Source of the DNA: Asterella californica
Taxonomy: Eukaryota; Streptophyta; Marchantiopsida; Marchantiales; Aytoniaceae
DNA length: 64,000 bases
NCBI GenBank assembly: GCA_036924285.1
Contig: JAYKYS010000008.1
Location: 23,607,001 to 23,671,000 of the forward strand
Direction: 5' to 3'
This document shows, in pieces, positions 23,700 through 35,066 of this stretch. A model generated the notes under the pieces. It did not search any database and was not told the DNA's origin. It was given only the letters and a program-made list of their open reading frames with translations. The translations under genes were made by a program, and so were the position numbers. Within the stretch, counting starts at the first letter, position 1; every line of letters starts with the position of its first letter.

Positions 23700-24960
23700 A
23701 AGTCCATGAGGTCTCACACACTACGACTTTTGATGGAAGCTTGAGAGACATGTGTACTTTTTGTCCTGGACTTCAAAAGCATACGAGGTCTCGCACACTT
23801 CGAGACAAGAGACATAACATCTACCGAGAAAAACCATAACCAAGATTCTGACGATTTAGACCTAGCACGTTACTTACGACAAAAGATCTCGCTTCTCACT
23901 TGTATGTTTTAGATCCATGTATTAAATGTTATTAACACTTTATTTCAATAAGCATGCGAGTCCTTGCACACTTTCCAACCTGGACCAACTCAATGTGCGA
24001 GACCTCGCACACTTTGAAAGTCAATAAGAATAAGCGTGCATGATCTCGCACGATTTCTTAAATGGATCAACTAAGCATGTGAGGCCTTCTACGCTTTTCT
24101 CACTGGAATAAGTAAACATGCGAGATCTCGCACAATTACACTTCATATCTCAAGAGGTCTACGAGGTCTCGCATGATAGAAATGGACGAGCACATGCATT
24201 GTCAAAATGTGCAAGATCTCACAATCATAGGGTTAGAAAGACGTGAAGTCTCACACGGTTGGAAGTTTGCAATGTATCATACGCTTATAATATGCGAGTT
24301 CGCACGGTTAGAAGTGCACGAGGTCTTGCAATGTTAGAAGAACGCAAGTCCTCGCTCGATTAGAAGTGCACGAGGTCTTACACGATCAGAAGTGCTTGAG
24401 ACCACTCACCGAGGATAGTGTGCAAGGTCTCGCACGCTTATGCTCCAGAGTTCAAGAAGCATGCAAGGCTCACATGCATTATGTATCATACGCTAAAAGT
24501 GTACGAGGTCGTGCACGCTTTGGCTAACACTATCTAATACTTTGTGAAGTCTCGCACGGTGAGAAGTACACGAGATCTCACACGGTTAGAAGTGTGTGAG
24601 CACACTTACGGTTGCAAGTGTGTGAGATCTCACACGCTTATGTTTCAGAGTTCAAAAGCGTACGAGGCCTTGCACACGTTTTGTGTCATTCGTTAAAAGT
24701 GTGCGAGGCTTTGTATGCTTTGGCTAGCTCTGTCTAATACCTTGCGAGGCCTTGCATGGTTATGCTTCAGAGTACAAGAAGCATGCGAGATCTCGCATGC
24801 TTTTTGTGTCTTTTGTTGGAAATCTGCGAGGTCTCGCAAGCTTAGGTTTGAGTTTTCAAAAAGCTTGAGGGGTCTCACACACTACCCTCAAAGCGACTTG
24901 TAAGTGTGCGGATCTTCGAATACTCTTTTCCTAAGAGGTGAAACTTTCCGAGACCTCGCG
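23700..24960. repeat. Array of dyad-symmetric GCGAG-GT-CTCGC motifs
   Basis: More than twenty imperfect copies of a palindromic motif (core GAGRTCTCGC, fuller form TGCGAGGTCTCGCAC) occur at irregular 30-60-bp spacing. Clear ones are near 23784, 24000, 24033, 24122, 24427, 24628, 24786 and 24826. Many are followed by RCTTR. Units are diverged, unlike a recent satellite. ORFs across the array are by-products of the repeat. Confidence 0.85.
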
Positions 24961-25162
24961 GGCTTTAGAGAGTACTGACTTACAAAAGAGAAGCCATCAC
25001 AGTCGCTATCGGCTGTGAACATATCACAATGTCTCATTACTGATTGGCTCAAAGCAGCTCTAATCGTATATCAAGTATAATTAGCTCTTCTATTCCAAAA
25101 TGATAAAAAAAACTTGGTTTGCTGTACATTATTGAGTGACTACATATACTCGTCATCAGTAC

Positions 25163-25953
25163 TTATTGCACTGCTGTAAAGATTCTCTGCTCCAAGTTCT
25201 GCTCAAGAGACTCAGCGAATAGAGAAATGTTGAGAACAAGACCAGATGCGTCGACACCAAGCAACCTATGACAAAATCTATCCAGTTGAAGGACCACAGA
25301 TGACACAGAAAGACAACACAAAAAATAGCATCTGAGACAATCAAGACAACGGATGCAACACTCAAGATAGGATAGAGACCGCCAGAAGGACAACGAAAAG
25401 AAATATAGAAGACAACCAGACAAGCGTGAATAGTGCAAGAACTGATGCGAGGACAAGAATAAGGAATGTGAGCTCCTCATGACCTTTTGGACGAGATTAG
25501 TTGGTGGATCTCTACCTTCTAGACCAGACCTTTCAAGCCGAGTGGTCAATTTGTCGAGACAACAAGAGCCGTCAGTTGTATAGGAAAATGAAGCTTAAAG
25601 TTTTTGTTGATTGTCCTCATCGACGATGAGTAGGTCCCAAAGTCATATGCAACGGATCTTATTGGTATATCTAGAAAGATACAATCATCTCGATGTGACG
25701 GTAACACCAGATCGTGAGGATTAGTGGTCAGCAACTGTTGTTCCTGACAGCTATTGGCTCCAAGGACATAACATCTATAAGTCTGAAAGATTGAGCAAAA
25801 GATGTCCATTCTCTTGTGTAGGACTTTCGAACTAGATTGTAGAATCACCTCATCCAATCGTCGTGGAGAGAGAAAGCAATAAGCAGCAGATATATGCGGA
25901 TGCGGATGCTTGATGAAACGAATCGGAGGCGAAAGAACCAACCGAGTCACCAT
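25163..25953 (-). other. Unrecognised overlapping minus-strand ORFs
   Basis: ORFs of 135 aa (25953-25546) and 128 aa (25549-25163) overlap by 4 bp in different frames. The first contains MDIFCSIFQTYRCYVLGAN. They lie between the two dyad arrays. No motif is recognised and the second is a Cys/Leu-rich low-complexity frame, so chance ORFs are quite possible. Confidence 0.2.
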
Positions 25954-26739
25954 GATATCGTACTCATTCTCTGGTGACAGTTTTTGAGGTTGAGGATGCG
26001 AGCTTCACATAGCGGCAAGAGAGCAAGAGAGCGATGTAGATGCATAAGTGAAGTTTTAAACACACGCTTCTGTCTGGCTTTGGAGAGATAGGGGCATGAC
26101 ATTCGTCTTCCGTAGTCAGAGAAAGTAACACATCATAAGTGGATGACTTTCAATTGTTGGACCTTTGATTATATTTACATTTGACGTTAGCACTAACATA
26201 TGATTTTATGGAAGATTGACAGTTCAATAAAGCACATGTAAGGCGAGTATGTTTTGAAGGTGCAAAAATTAGGACGAGAGCCTAGATGATCGACCTCTTC
26301 GGAAGCAAGGTATGATGAACGATTTCGTCTATTGATGATGAGTGATTGTGCTTCTGGGTCTATTTGACAACAGATAGAGATATTTACAGTGTAGATGTTG
26401 AACACAGAAAATGTCGAGCATAGTACGTACACCAAGGATGAGCGGAGTTGATCAGGAGGAGAGAAGTGCACAACGCCTCGCGCACTTCTTGATCTAGAAA
26501 CTGAGGAACTGAGGAACTGAGGAACATAAGATCCACGAGTGTGGACACGTATCAACTATCTATTATTCCTCTGTGAGGTCAAGTAGATCCATAAGCAGTG
26601 CGTGCTCTCACAACCTCCGACTTGATACAAATAAAAGGTTCGGCGGTCCTCGCGTACAATAACTTGCATTCCACTGCGATCAAAAATTGCCTTTCATGTT
26701 AGCATACGTGTCCTGACATGTCAAGATGAGTCCTTCTAT

Positions 26740-27400
26740 CAGAAATGCGAGAGAGCTCGTGCACGTTTGTCCTCTCTTGTTGGAAGTGCACGAGGGCTCG
26801 TGCACTTCTCTAATCCCTCGGTCAAAGTGCGTGAGCCCTCATGCACTTCTGCTCCCTGTTTGCAGAAATGCACGAGGACTCGTGCACTTTTTGGAAAGTG
26901 CACAAGGGCTCGTACACTTCTATCTTTTCATGTTGGAAGTGCTCGAGATCTCGTGCACCCATGTGGTCTCTTGTTGGAAGTACGCGAAGGCTCACTCACT
27001 TCTATCCTCAGTCTTTCATAGTGTGCGAGGGCTCACGTGCTTCTCTTCTCCCTCGGTCGAAGTGCACAAAACTCGCACACACACCTTCTCGCTAGAGAAG
27101 TGCACAAGGAATCGTGCACTTTTGTCCTTCCACGTTGGAAGTGCGCGAGATCTCACCCGGTCATGTGATCCCGTGTTGGAAGTGAGCTAGGGCTCGCTCA
27201 TTTCTGTCCTCATTCTGTCATAGTGTGCTACTATGACAGAATGTGTATGTGACACATACTTCTGTCCTGATTCTGTATTAATGTGCTAAGGCGTGCACAC
27301 TTGTGTCCACTCTAGAAATTCATGAGGGCTCGTGCACTTCTGTCCTTCCTCGTTGGAAGTGCACGTGGGCTCGTGCACTTCTATCTCACTGCTTAAGTGT
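26740..27400. repeat. Array of dyad-symmetric TGCACGAG-GG-CTCGTGCA motifs
   Basis: About fifteen copies of a longer palindrome (AAGTGCACGAGGGCTCGTGC plus ACTTC in full form) are spaced about 35-55 bp apart. They are often separated by a TCY-rich spacer and the phrase CGTTGGAAGTGC. Good copies are near 26786, 26871, 26898, 27325 and 27356. An isolated copy sits near 26465. The core is related to that of the 23.7-kb array. A 13-bp-arm hairpin (27211-27243) lies in the last third. Confidence 0.85.
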
Positions 27401-27423
27401 CTTGTGTGCTTATGTCTCTTAGG

Positions 27424-27570
27424 TGCTTATCGATCTTTCATCCAAGTGTTTGTTGTTTACTTATAGATGTGAGTTTATCCTCATTAATACTAAGTAGTGC
27501 TTATCAATCTTTCATCCAAGTGTTTGTTGTTTACTTTAGATGTGAGTTTGTTCTCATTAATACTAAGTGT
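27424..27570. repeat. About 74-bp tandem duplication
   Basis: The block beginning GCTTATCGATCTTTCATCC at 27424 repeats at 27498 with a few changes (for example one lost base in TTACTTATAGATG). It lies at the 3' edge of the second dyad array and ends beside one more dyad motif (27567-27590). Confidence 0.9.
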
Positions 27571-27659
27571 GCGAGCCCTCGCACACTTTTTTGACAATTT
27601 CATCGCTTGTTTTTTTTGTCATTTCTGCTCGTTTTTAACCTTGACTCTTTGCTTTCTAT

Positions 27660-28545
27660 TAGATGGATTTCTTGGACGTTACGTTCTCACATTACCTATG
27701 GTCTTCTTCAATTGTCTCGTGGGCTATCAACATTGTTGTTATACCTCGTCTGTATCAGCTTGATCTCGTCCTCACTGTCGAGCTTGAGACGATTTCAAAC
27801 GTGAAGACTAGCCCCAAGGTTCTAGGTCTTGTTATTGGTGCAGTGACGAGAACAAATACATTTGAGTGTAATGTATGAAGACCATGTAGCTAAGAAGTTA
27901 ACCACTATTGATCTTTCATTCAGCAAGTTCAATCCTCATCTTTTTTTTGTTGATGAAGAAGATAATCTATTGAGGACAACACCTTCTCTTCTACAAGATC
28001 GTTCTCCTGCAGTTTATCATGATGTCATCGTCATTTTACGTGTGAGAGCTAAAGAAGACTTGAGGAGTCATAGTGTTTATTGACATTTTTGTGATATTTT
28101 TGATGATGTTGGTGTTGATCTAACTGAGGTCCGCACTCACTCTATAGACTATAAGCGTCTTATCAGTCTATATAACAATGTGAGTCAACACATGATCTCT
28201 CTTCGGATATCTTTGTTGGCTCTTTTCATATACATGGATTTCTCTATTGTATTGAGGATCTCTTCAATTAGTATTATCCTTGATGTTGTTTGAGACTTCT
28301 CTAGTTGTTTTGACGAGTCACACATATGTGGAGACTATGATATTTCTAGTTTATCTTGGTCAAAATAATATGTGACATGTAAGTCTCTTCATGACAATAT
28401 TATCAAAGGTCATTTGACTTTTTAAATCTTTGAGTTATATCTCATGTTTTTTATTTTAGTATTGTTTGAGTTTCTTATGTGTGTCTCTATTTTTCTTCTT
28501 GCAGACGGAGAGTTCACATCAACATATTCTCCTCCGGAACTTGAA
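27660..28545 (+). other. Unrecognised coding-like stretch upstream of the FCP1-like relic
   Basis: Open frames at 27663-27878 and 27862-28083 (with FNPHLFFVDEEDNLLRTTPS) lie on the same strand as the phosphatase-like relic and just after the dyad arrays. They may be the N-terminal part of the same decayed gene. I recognise no domain. From 28084 to 28500 the DNA is T-rich with stops in all frames. Confidence 0.25.
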
Positions 28546-29180
28546 CGTCCTAAAAAGTAATTTGTTTTCAATCTTGATGGACATTCAAAATCGGCAGGAA
28601 GAGAAAGAATAATCTCCGATGACCGTTTGATTGTGACACCATGTCCTTATACACGTGAGTTGTTCTTGAGATGTTTTTCTCTGTTCGACGTTGTTGTCTG
28701 GTGCTCTTCGAGCAAAGGATTAGTTGAGGGATTCATGTATGCACTTCTGCCACGAGAATATCAAGCTCGACTCAAATTTATTGAAATTAGTCTTATTGTA
28801 TGAACATTGGTCTCCTTGTATACAAAGTCTCTTCTAGGTCTCCCGTGTTCCTCAAAGATTTGAGACTCGTGACCAAACAATATCCTCGATATGATCAATT
28901 TAACTATATATCTATTGATGATAATACTTTCTGGAATTTTGTCAATCATCCTCATATCACTATCTTTACACCGACTTATTCAAGTCCGATGAAAGATACT
29001 TTCCTTCTAGAAAAGCTATGGCCTTTCTTAGAAAATTTAGCATTCTCTTACAATGTCGCTGCTCACATCAAACTCTATACTCCTTGTTGGTATTTGCCCA
29101 GTGGAATTGACGTTCCGGTTTCAGAAACACATCTGAGGTTGTTAAAAAATCTGAAGGCAAAAGAGTCCAGTCCGAAAATA
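28546..29180 (+). pseudogene. FCP1/NLI-type (HAD) phosphatase domain, broken
   Basis: The frame from about 28546 reads FVFNLDGHS where the family has a DLDxT/V motif, then CPYTRELFLRCFSLFDVVVW, matching the R-P-x-x-x-F-L..FDVVIWSS pattern. After a stop near 28800 and a frame change (28800-29183) come SPVFLKDLRLVTKQYPRYDQ, YISIDDNTFWNF and a P-x-x-x-I-F-T-P-T-Y pattern, typical of NIF-domain C-terminal halves. The nucleophile Asp is replaced (N in FNLDG), and stops occur at 28558 and 28801. It is therefore a non-functional relic of a CTD-phosphatase-like gene, possibly from a captured or transposon-associated copy. Confidence 0.6.
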
Positions 29181-32100
29181 TAAAATATTTTACTGAGGTT
29201 GAAACCAGACAAACTTCCTCATATGTTTCAAAGTGTCCTTGCATGTCTTCAGGACGCTAAAGACCTTGAACCTGATGAATGTTGGAAACATGCTATCCTT
29301 CTCAGATTTTTGGAGAACGAAGAACTTTGACAATCAGGTGATTATAAGAATGCTCTCGAGTATCTCACTCGAGTTCAAGATCGATTCTATATGTATAGGA
29401 CGTCAAAGTAATATACTTACTACAACTTGTACAAAACATTATATATGTGTAGGATGTTGAGAAATAATATTTATTATTTTGACTTCTATAGAGCAATAAA
29501 ATTATATTCACACTAATATTATTGGTGTTGATTATGTGTTCTCATTTCATTTCTTCTTTGAACTCTATGTTTGAAAATTTTCTTATGTAATTTCAATAAC
29601 TATCATAAAATATGATATCATTCTGGTAGAGTCATACATCCATTCAAGATCTTTATGTCTATCTTTGTCTTATAATGTCTCAAGTCTAGCTTGTTCGATA
29701 TAAAGTATCGATTTTACACAAATATCAAAGTATCTTTAACCTCAATCGTTATATGTTTGAGAAATGATTAATCGAATAATTTGATATATTAAACTTTTTT
29801 GTCTGTTATTATTATATAACAAACAATCACTTTTTCTTTCACGATGTCGTGTCGTGGATCGACTCCTATCTCAAATTCAAACTTTGATGCTTATCGTTCT
29901 AAAGACACTCATGGGGAAGACAAGCTAAGCCTCAGCTTACGGGCTTTTGGGACAATTTCGGATCTCCACTTTCATCACATCGATGGGTAGAGCTCGTTGT
30001 CAGCTTCTCATAGACACTTTGTCTACTTCATTTGGACGCCTAGTGGAGAAGTTACGAGACTCGGGAAAAGAGAAAATCAAGTTGGGCTCTAGGTTACTTT
30101 TGCTGATTGGGTATTTGCAGCTCCAGACGCTATACTAAGGACGCAATGGGCCTGCTTCCGGATAATCTGGGGTTTCTTGTACGTACAACGTCTGACGTAA
30201 GGGGGCAGCTTAAGGAGCTAGCTTGCACCTGCGATCTGTCAGCGGACGGTTCGGGAGATTTGGAGGTCCAATGCAAGCGCACAAGACGTCGTTGGGTTCA
30301 GATCTGTGCAGCCTACTCGTTAGTGAAGACGGTTTGTGAAGAGGCGGATCGAGGAATGTGTACTGGGAGAAATTGAGACACAGGAGGATTTGGGTGCTTA
30401 GTTACACGTGGAGGAGAGTTGGATCGTTCGAGCCGTTCCGGAGTTCAAACTTGATGTCCTTGGATCCATCGAGATCAGAACGCCGAGTTCTTCAGGAAAT
30501 TGAAGATGATACGAAGTTTCATCATCTGAATGAAATTGGCTCGCAAGGAAGCGCTTACGTGAGATTTTCGTTCGTCTGCGATCTGAGATTAGTTTATTCT
30601 TCGTGATCGGTGAGCCAAGCTTTTGGTTCTTGGTGCCTACGCGATCAGGGAGTCTTCACCTACGCATAGGAGAAGACCATGTGTGGATTGGATTGTTGGT
30701 TTGGGTGTGATGAGCGATTTTGAGCCGCAGGGAGTCGATTTATGTTAATTTTTTGCAACCTGCGATCAAATTTCTTGCATGGTTTTGCAAGAGAAACTCC
30801 AAACGGCTTGTTTGGAGTCTCGTTGGGTTCAGGGTAGCTAGATCTATCTACCAGAGAAGACGGATATCAAGTCAGACGATCCATTTGAGTGGTGTGTGCG
30901 GTTTTAAGCCGTATGGAGGAGTTTTGGAAAGTTTGGTCACCTACGACCGAAAATCAGAGACATCTTAACTGTTGGGAGTCGGATCTGAAAGTTTCTTGGA
31001 CCGACGGAGTCATGGAAGAAGACCCTATCGATATCTGAAGACCTTTTGGCGAAAAGAGAAAGTTCTCAGATAGATCTTTTTCAGTTCCTTCGTTACGGGT
31101 TTTACTCTTTTGAGTTCGTTAGAGATCTAGTTGGTTATGTGCAGCTTGTGGTAGCTAGCTTTAGCTAAGAGCTTGTACACAGATGTTGTTTGGACTTAGG
31201 TTTGAATCATGTGATACAGGTGCAGCTCTTTTTGTTAGCAAAGGGATGTTTCCTTTGCTTTAAGCTACGCTTCGATAGTTTTGGGTCTGGGTTGAGATTT
31301 AAGGATTCGTTCTAGGGGGTTTCTGATGGACCAAGTTGTGATATCTTTGATCACTTCTTCTCTCAATTGGTCCTTGTAAGGTTGAGAGTGAAGGTGCCAA
31401 AGTGCAGGACTTCGTCTCTAATAGATATAGTGTCGAACCTCTAATATCCTGAGGATTTTGTTACACCTAGAGATGGTTTACGTATTCTCGGAGTGCTTGT
31501 GGGTTTAGAGGACTTCGTCTCTCATTTTTTAGATGTTCACTGACAGATGATGTGTTGCATAATGTTAGAGGACCACCAAGGTGTCTTTAGTAACTTTTCT
31601 TCTTCCTTAACACGTCGTCCATGTAACTTACTCCACACAGTACTTTCATCTCTCATCTTCATCTCGTGCCTCAAAGAGTTTGAGGGTCTTTGGCGACATC
31701 TTAGGATCAATTACATTTGAATGTGTGGTGAGATCTCTCGCACGGAGATAGATATCATTGTCGATATCATGTGATGGGTTGGGCTTGTTATCTGTGAAGA
31801 ACACTACTCCGGCAAATTGTTTTTGGTCCTCTCAACACCTTGGCTAACAATTATTGTTTTCTCGTGCGAGATACGTCTATTCTGGAGAGTTTTGTAACTG
31901 AGGCGGAGGATGGTTCTTACTCACTACAGATGTGTCTCTTGAGACAAGAGAGAGTTTGACTCTTGAGAAAAATGAGACACATCTCTGATTCGATACATTT
32001 GCTTTTGATGGTTCTTACGGACTTTGATGAAGCATCACTTCAAGCATATTTTTCATGCGCTCTTGGTTGATCCTTCCATCTCACAAGATACTAGAGCTCG

Positions 32101-33405
32101 ACTCCGCTCTTGTTCGGACAATGGTGCAAGCTCTTGGCTCATAGCTCGATCTTGCATTTGAGCATTTTGACTCACATCGACTATCTTCTCTACAGCGATG
32201 AGGTTCCGCTTAAGCTTGGTCAACCTATTGCTTTGATATTGTCCACATGCGAATGTGATGTCTCCTTTGACACCTCCGATCGACATTTGACTCGTTGTCT
32301 TCACGACGGAGAGCGGATAGTCACTCATGATGTCATCAAAGATGTTGTGTTTGCTATAGCACGAGAGATCGATTACATGACATGGAGAGAGCAATGTTAT
32401 ATCTTTCAAACAGGAGGGTCAATAAGAGCTGCATGATGAAAGAGGATCATGTCTCAGTTACAAATGTGGTTGTCACAGATCCGACATGAGACTCAATGGT
32501 AGCACAAGTGATCATCCATCCTCAAGATGAGTAAACACAATATACAACAAAGAATAAAGTCATTAACACTCAAGGAAAAGTTAGAAGCTTCACGCAAAGA
32601 ATATCAACCGGATGGAAGATAACATCAAGCCGAACAAGAGAAAAGAGGGATCCCAAAGATCAAGCAACCAAAATCCGAAGGAGAAGAGAAAATTGGAGTT
32701 ACGTTTTACTATCTCTATCTCCAAAATTCGCTGATCATTTCTAGAATTTCTCTTGTGGATCGTGTAAGCTGTAAGCAATGGAAACATGCTATCTCAAGAA
32801 CGTAGTGCAAAAGAAAAAGAAAGTGGTACCGCTTGATGCCTATCAGGGTAAGTTCTAGCACAATCTCAAATAAAAATATCCAACTGCGAAGTTGACTATC
32901 ATATATCTCCAAGGCTAGGGGATAAAGCGATGTCTCTCCTGCATACCCCTATATTTGATCACATTCACTGTTATCGTCACGCCTACACAAGTGATAAGAT
33001 ACTAGTTTCATTTTCTCGTAAGAGATGTGGTATTTTGATGAGTCACTTCCATGACTTATCGACGTCCATGTTTACTTAATAAGCAAGAGGTTTCACGACT
33101 TGGTAGACATAACTGCACTGTTCTTCGTAATTAGTAGGATTCAAAATTAGTATGAAATACAAATTAGTGTGGATAAGAAAATTCCATACTAAATCCATAC
33201 ATATGTGGCCTTCATTGTCCAACCATTTTTATTAATATATAATGTTTATAAACCCGTCACCTCTGGTTATTTTTCGCATGAAATGTTTTAATCTACATTA
33301 AACATATATACAGGATTAGTTCTATAGACATCATATATTTCAGATTTCACTTTCGAGCATTGCATAAGTGCTTTACATCAATATTTCAGTTTCATTTATT
33401 CTTAC
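29181..33405. other. Intergenic, no gene identified
   Basis: Overlapping short plus-strand ORFs at 29947-30968 and a 108-aa ORF at 32110-32436 (with ERIVTHDVIKDVVFAIARE) are unrecognised and may be decayed transposon genes. A stem-loop with GATGTGTCTC and its complement lies at 31930-31983. DNA after 33100 is AT-rich. Confidence 0.35.
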
Positions 33406-33445
33406 CATGTTAAACTTCATATAAAAAGATATGAAGTTTAACATG
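33406..33445. repeat. Perfect 17-bp-arm palindrome
   Basis: CATGTTAAACTTCATAT (33406-33422) is exactly inverted at 33429-33445 with a 6-nt loop, in AT-rich DNA. A smaller palindrome of the form CACATAAATATTAATGTG lies near 33625. Confidence 0.85.
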
Positions 33446-34017
33446 TTGTATATGATTAACAAAATAGAAAATAAATGAATTTTTCATTTTTCATACATGA
33501 CCTTATCACCATACTAATTCTGAACCATCATAAAAAAGAAAGAAAAAGACATCCCATTTTCTCATATACAGCCCTATCACTAAATAATTCTGGACATTCA
33601 TAATTAATATGATCTACATAAATTCACATAAATATTAATGTGAATTTGTAAAAACCGTACTAATATTTTATGTGGATTAATAAAACCCAAACTAATACCT
33701 TATGCTGATTTCAGAAAAATTCCTAGGTCCCTAAGTTAACGATTATCAACGGTGTAATCCTAATGTCATGTGAGTTCTTTTCGGCCTGTTGTTTTGTGAA
33801 TTTCTTGTCGACCGGTTGTTTCACACTTTTCCATTATTTTTTCTCTTTTATTGCTTTGATTGGCGTATGTGCACACTTGCCTCTTCGCGGGCACGCACTA
33901 CGAGGACGAATTGTTACAACGGGGTTGTCAAGAGACATGGTAGTGTTTTTCCTGTCTTCAGAGGACCACGTACAACGGTAATTAAACCTCACAAGCCAAG
34001 CCATTAGTTACAACAGG

Positions 34018-34610
34018 TTACGTGGACTTCAAGAGTTGTTTCACTTGTGTGTAAGCTATTCTTCTTTCACTCAGAGTAGTGGGAGACTGGTATCTCATTT
34101 CTTCATTGCAAGGAGAACCAGGTACACGACAAATCTTAGAAGTCTGGAAAACTTTGATCTGAGGTTCAACTCCATGATAAGGACCAGTACCACTTGCAGT
34201 ACTAGATCCACGACCACTAATCCTCGAGTGAAACAGGTCGTTGCAATCCAAAATTTGCCAATACATCCCGTACATAGGCATTCCGTGTCTATAGACTACA
34301 CTCCCTGTAGTAGGGAGTATCCCATACCACTTAAACTCGGATAGAGTGCAAAATTCTGTAAACTCAATTCTGTCAAAGGATTGAGGCACGACAAGTTGCA
34401 ACTATTGTGATGTGTCCTCCCTGTCCTTATAATCAAAATTTCGGTGGGTGGTATCATCGGCGTTGGTTGTACCAAAACGTGAACCTACTTGCAAACTGAC
34501 ACATGATAGAGCAAAGGCACCTCGAGCTTGCAAAAAGAAATTCCAGTTACGTTTCCCAGTAACTGCAAAAATCAGGCCGGTTTCTTTCATGCCGATGCCT
34601 GTTTAGTGTG
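34018..34610 (-). other. Unrecognised ORFs in the CTNNBL1 3' flank
   Basis: Two minus-strand frames (34590-34402, 62 aa; 34401-34018, 127 aa) lie 480-1050 bp downstream of the CTNNBL1 stop. They may be 3' UTR, a missed small gene, or chance. No family motif is seen. Confidence 0.2.
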
Positions 34611-35066
34611 ACCCCATCAGTAGGGTAACAAATTTTACAGCCCGTGGATTTACTAATGAATCACTTTGTCTGAGTTGCGTCCTTTATAAAGCAAACCTGA
34701 AATGCTCCACGCCAGAACTCCGCTGTGAGATTCCTTGAACTTTTTGCAGACCTCAGCAACCCATCTTACGGCGAAGACTCAAATGTGCTCTGCCAAGAAA
34801 ACCTTTATCCCTTGCTCACTTGCAACACGTTAGATCCACCAGTGAAGTTCCCTGTTGAGTACTTACTTAGAGAACGCAAGACCTGATGCCCTGTGGGACA
34901 TCAATGTCGATAACATTCTAAGCAAACCCTTGCGCAGCTTGCCTTTATCAATTGACTCGTAAAAGAAGAAAAAGGCTGAAGAACAACATAGGCACAAACT
35001 AACTTTGAACAGCTACAGCGAGTGGCAATTCCTACAAAATGTTAGTGTACACTCAACAACTTTCTA

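Noticed and set aside
26726..27190. 154-aa plus-strand ORF and overlapping ORFs in other frames with repetitive sequence
   Set aside because: They are translations of the dyad array in several frames; the repeat explains the open frames.
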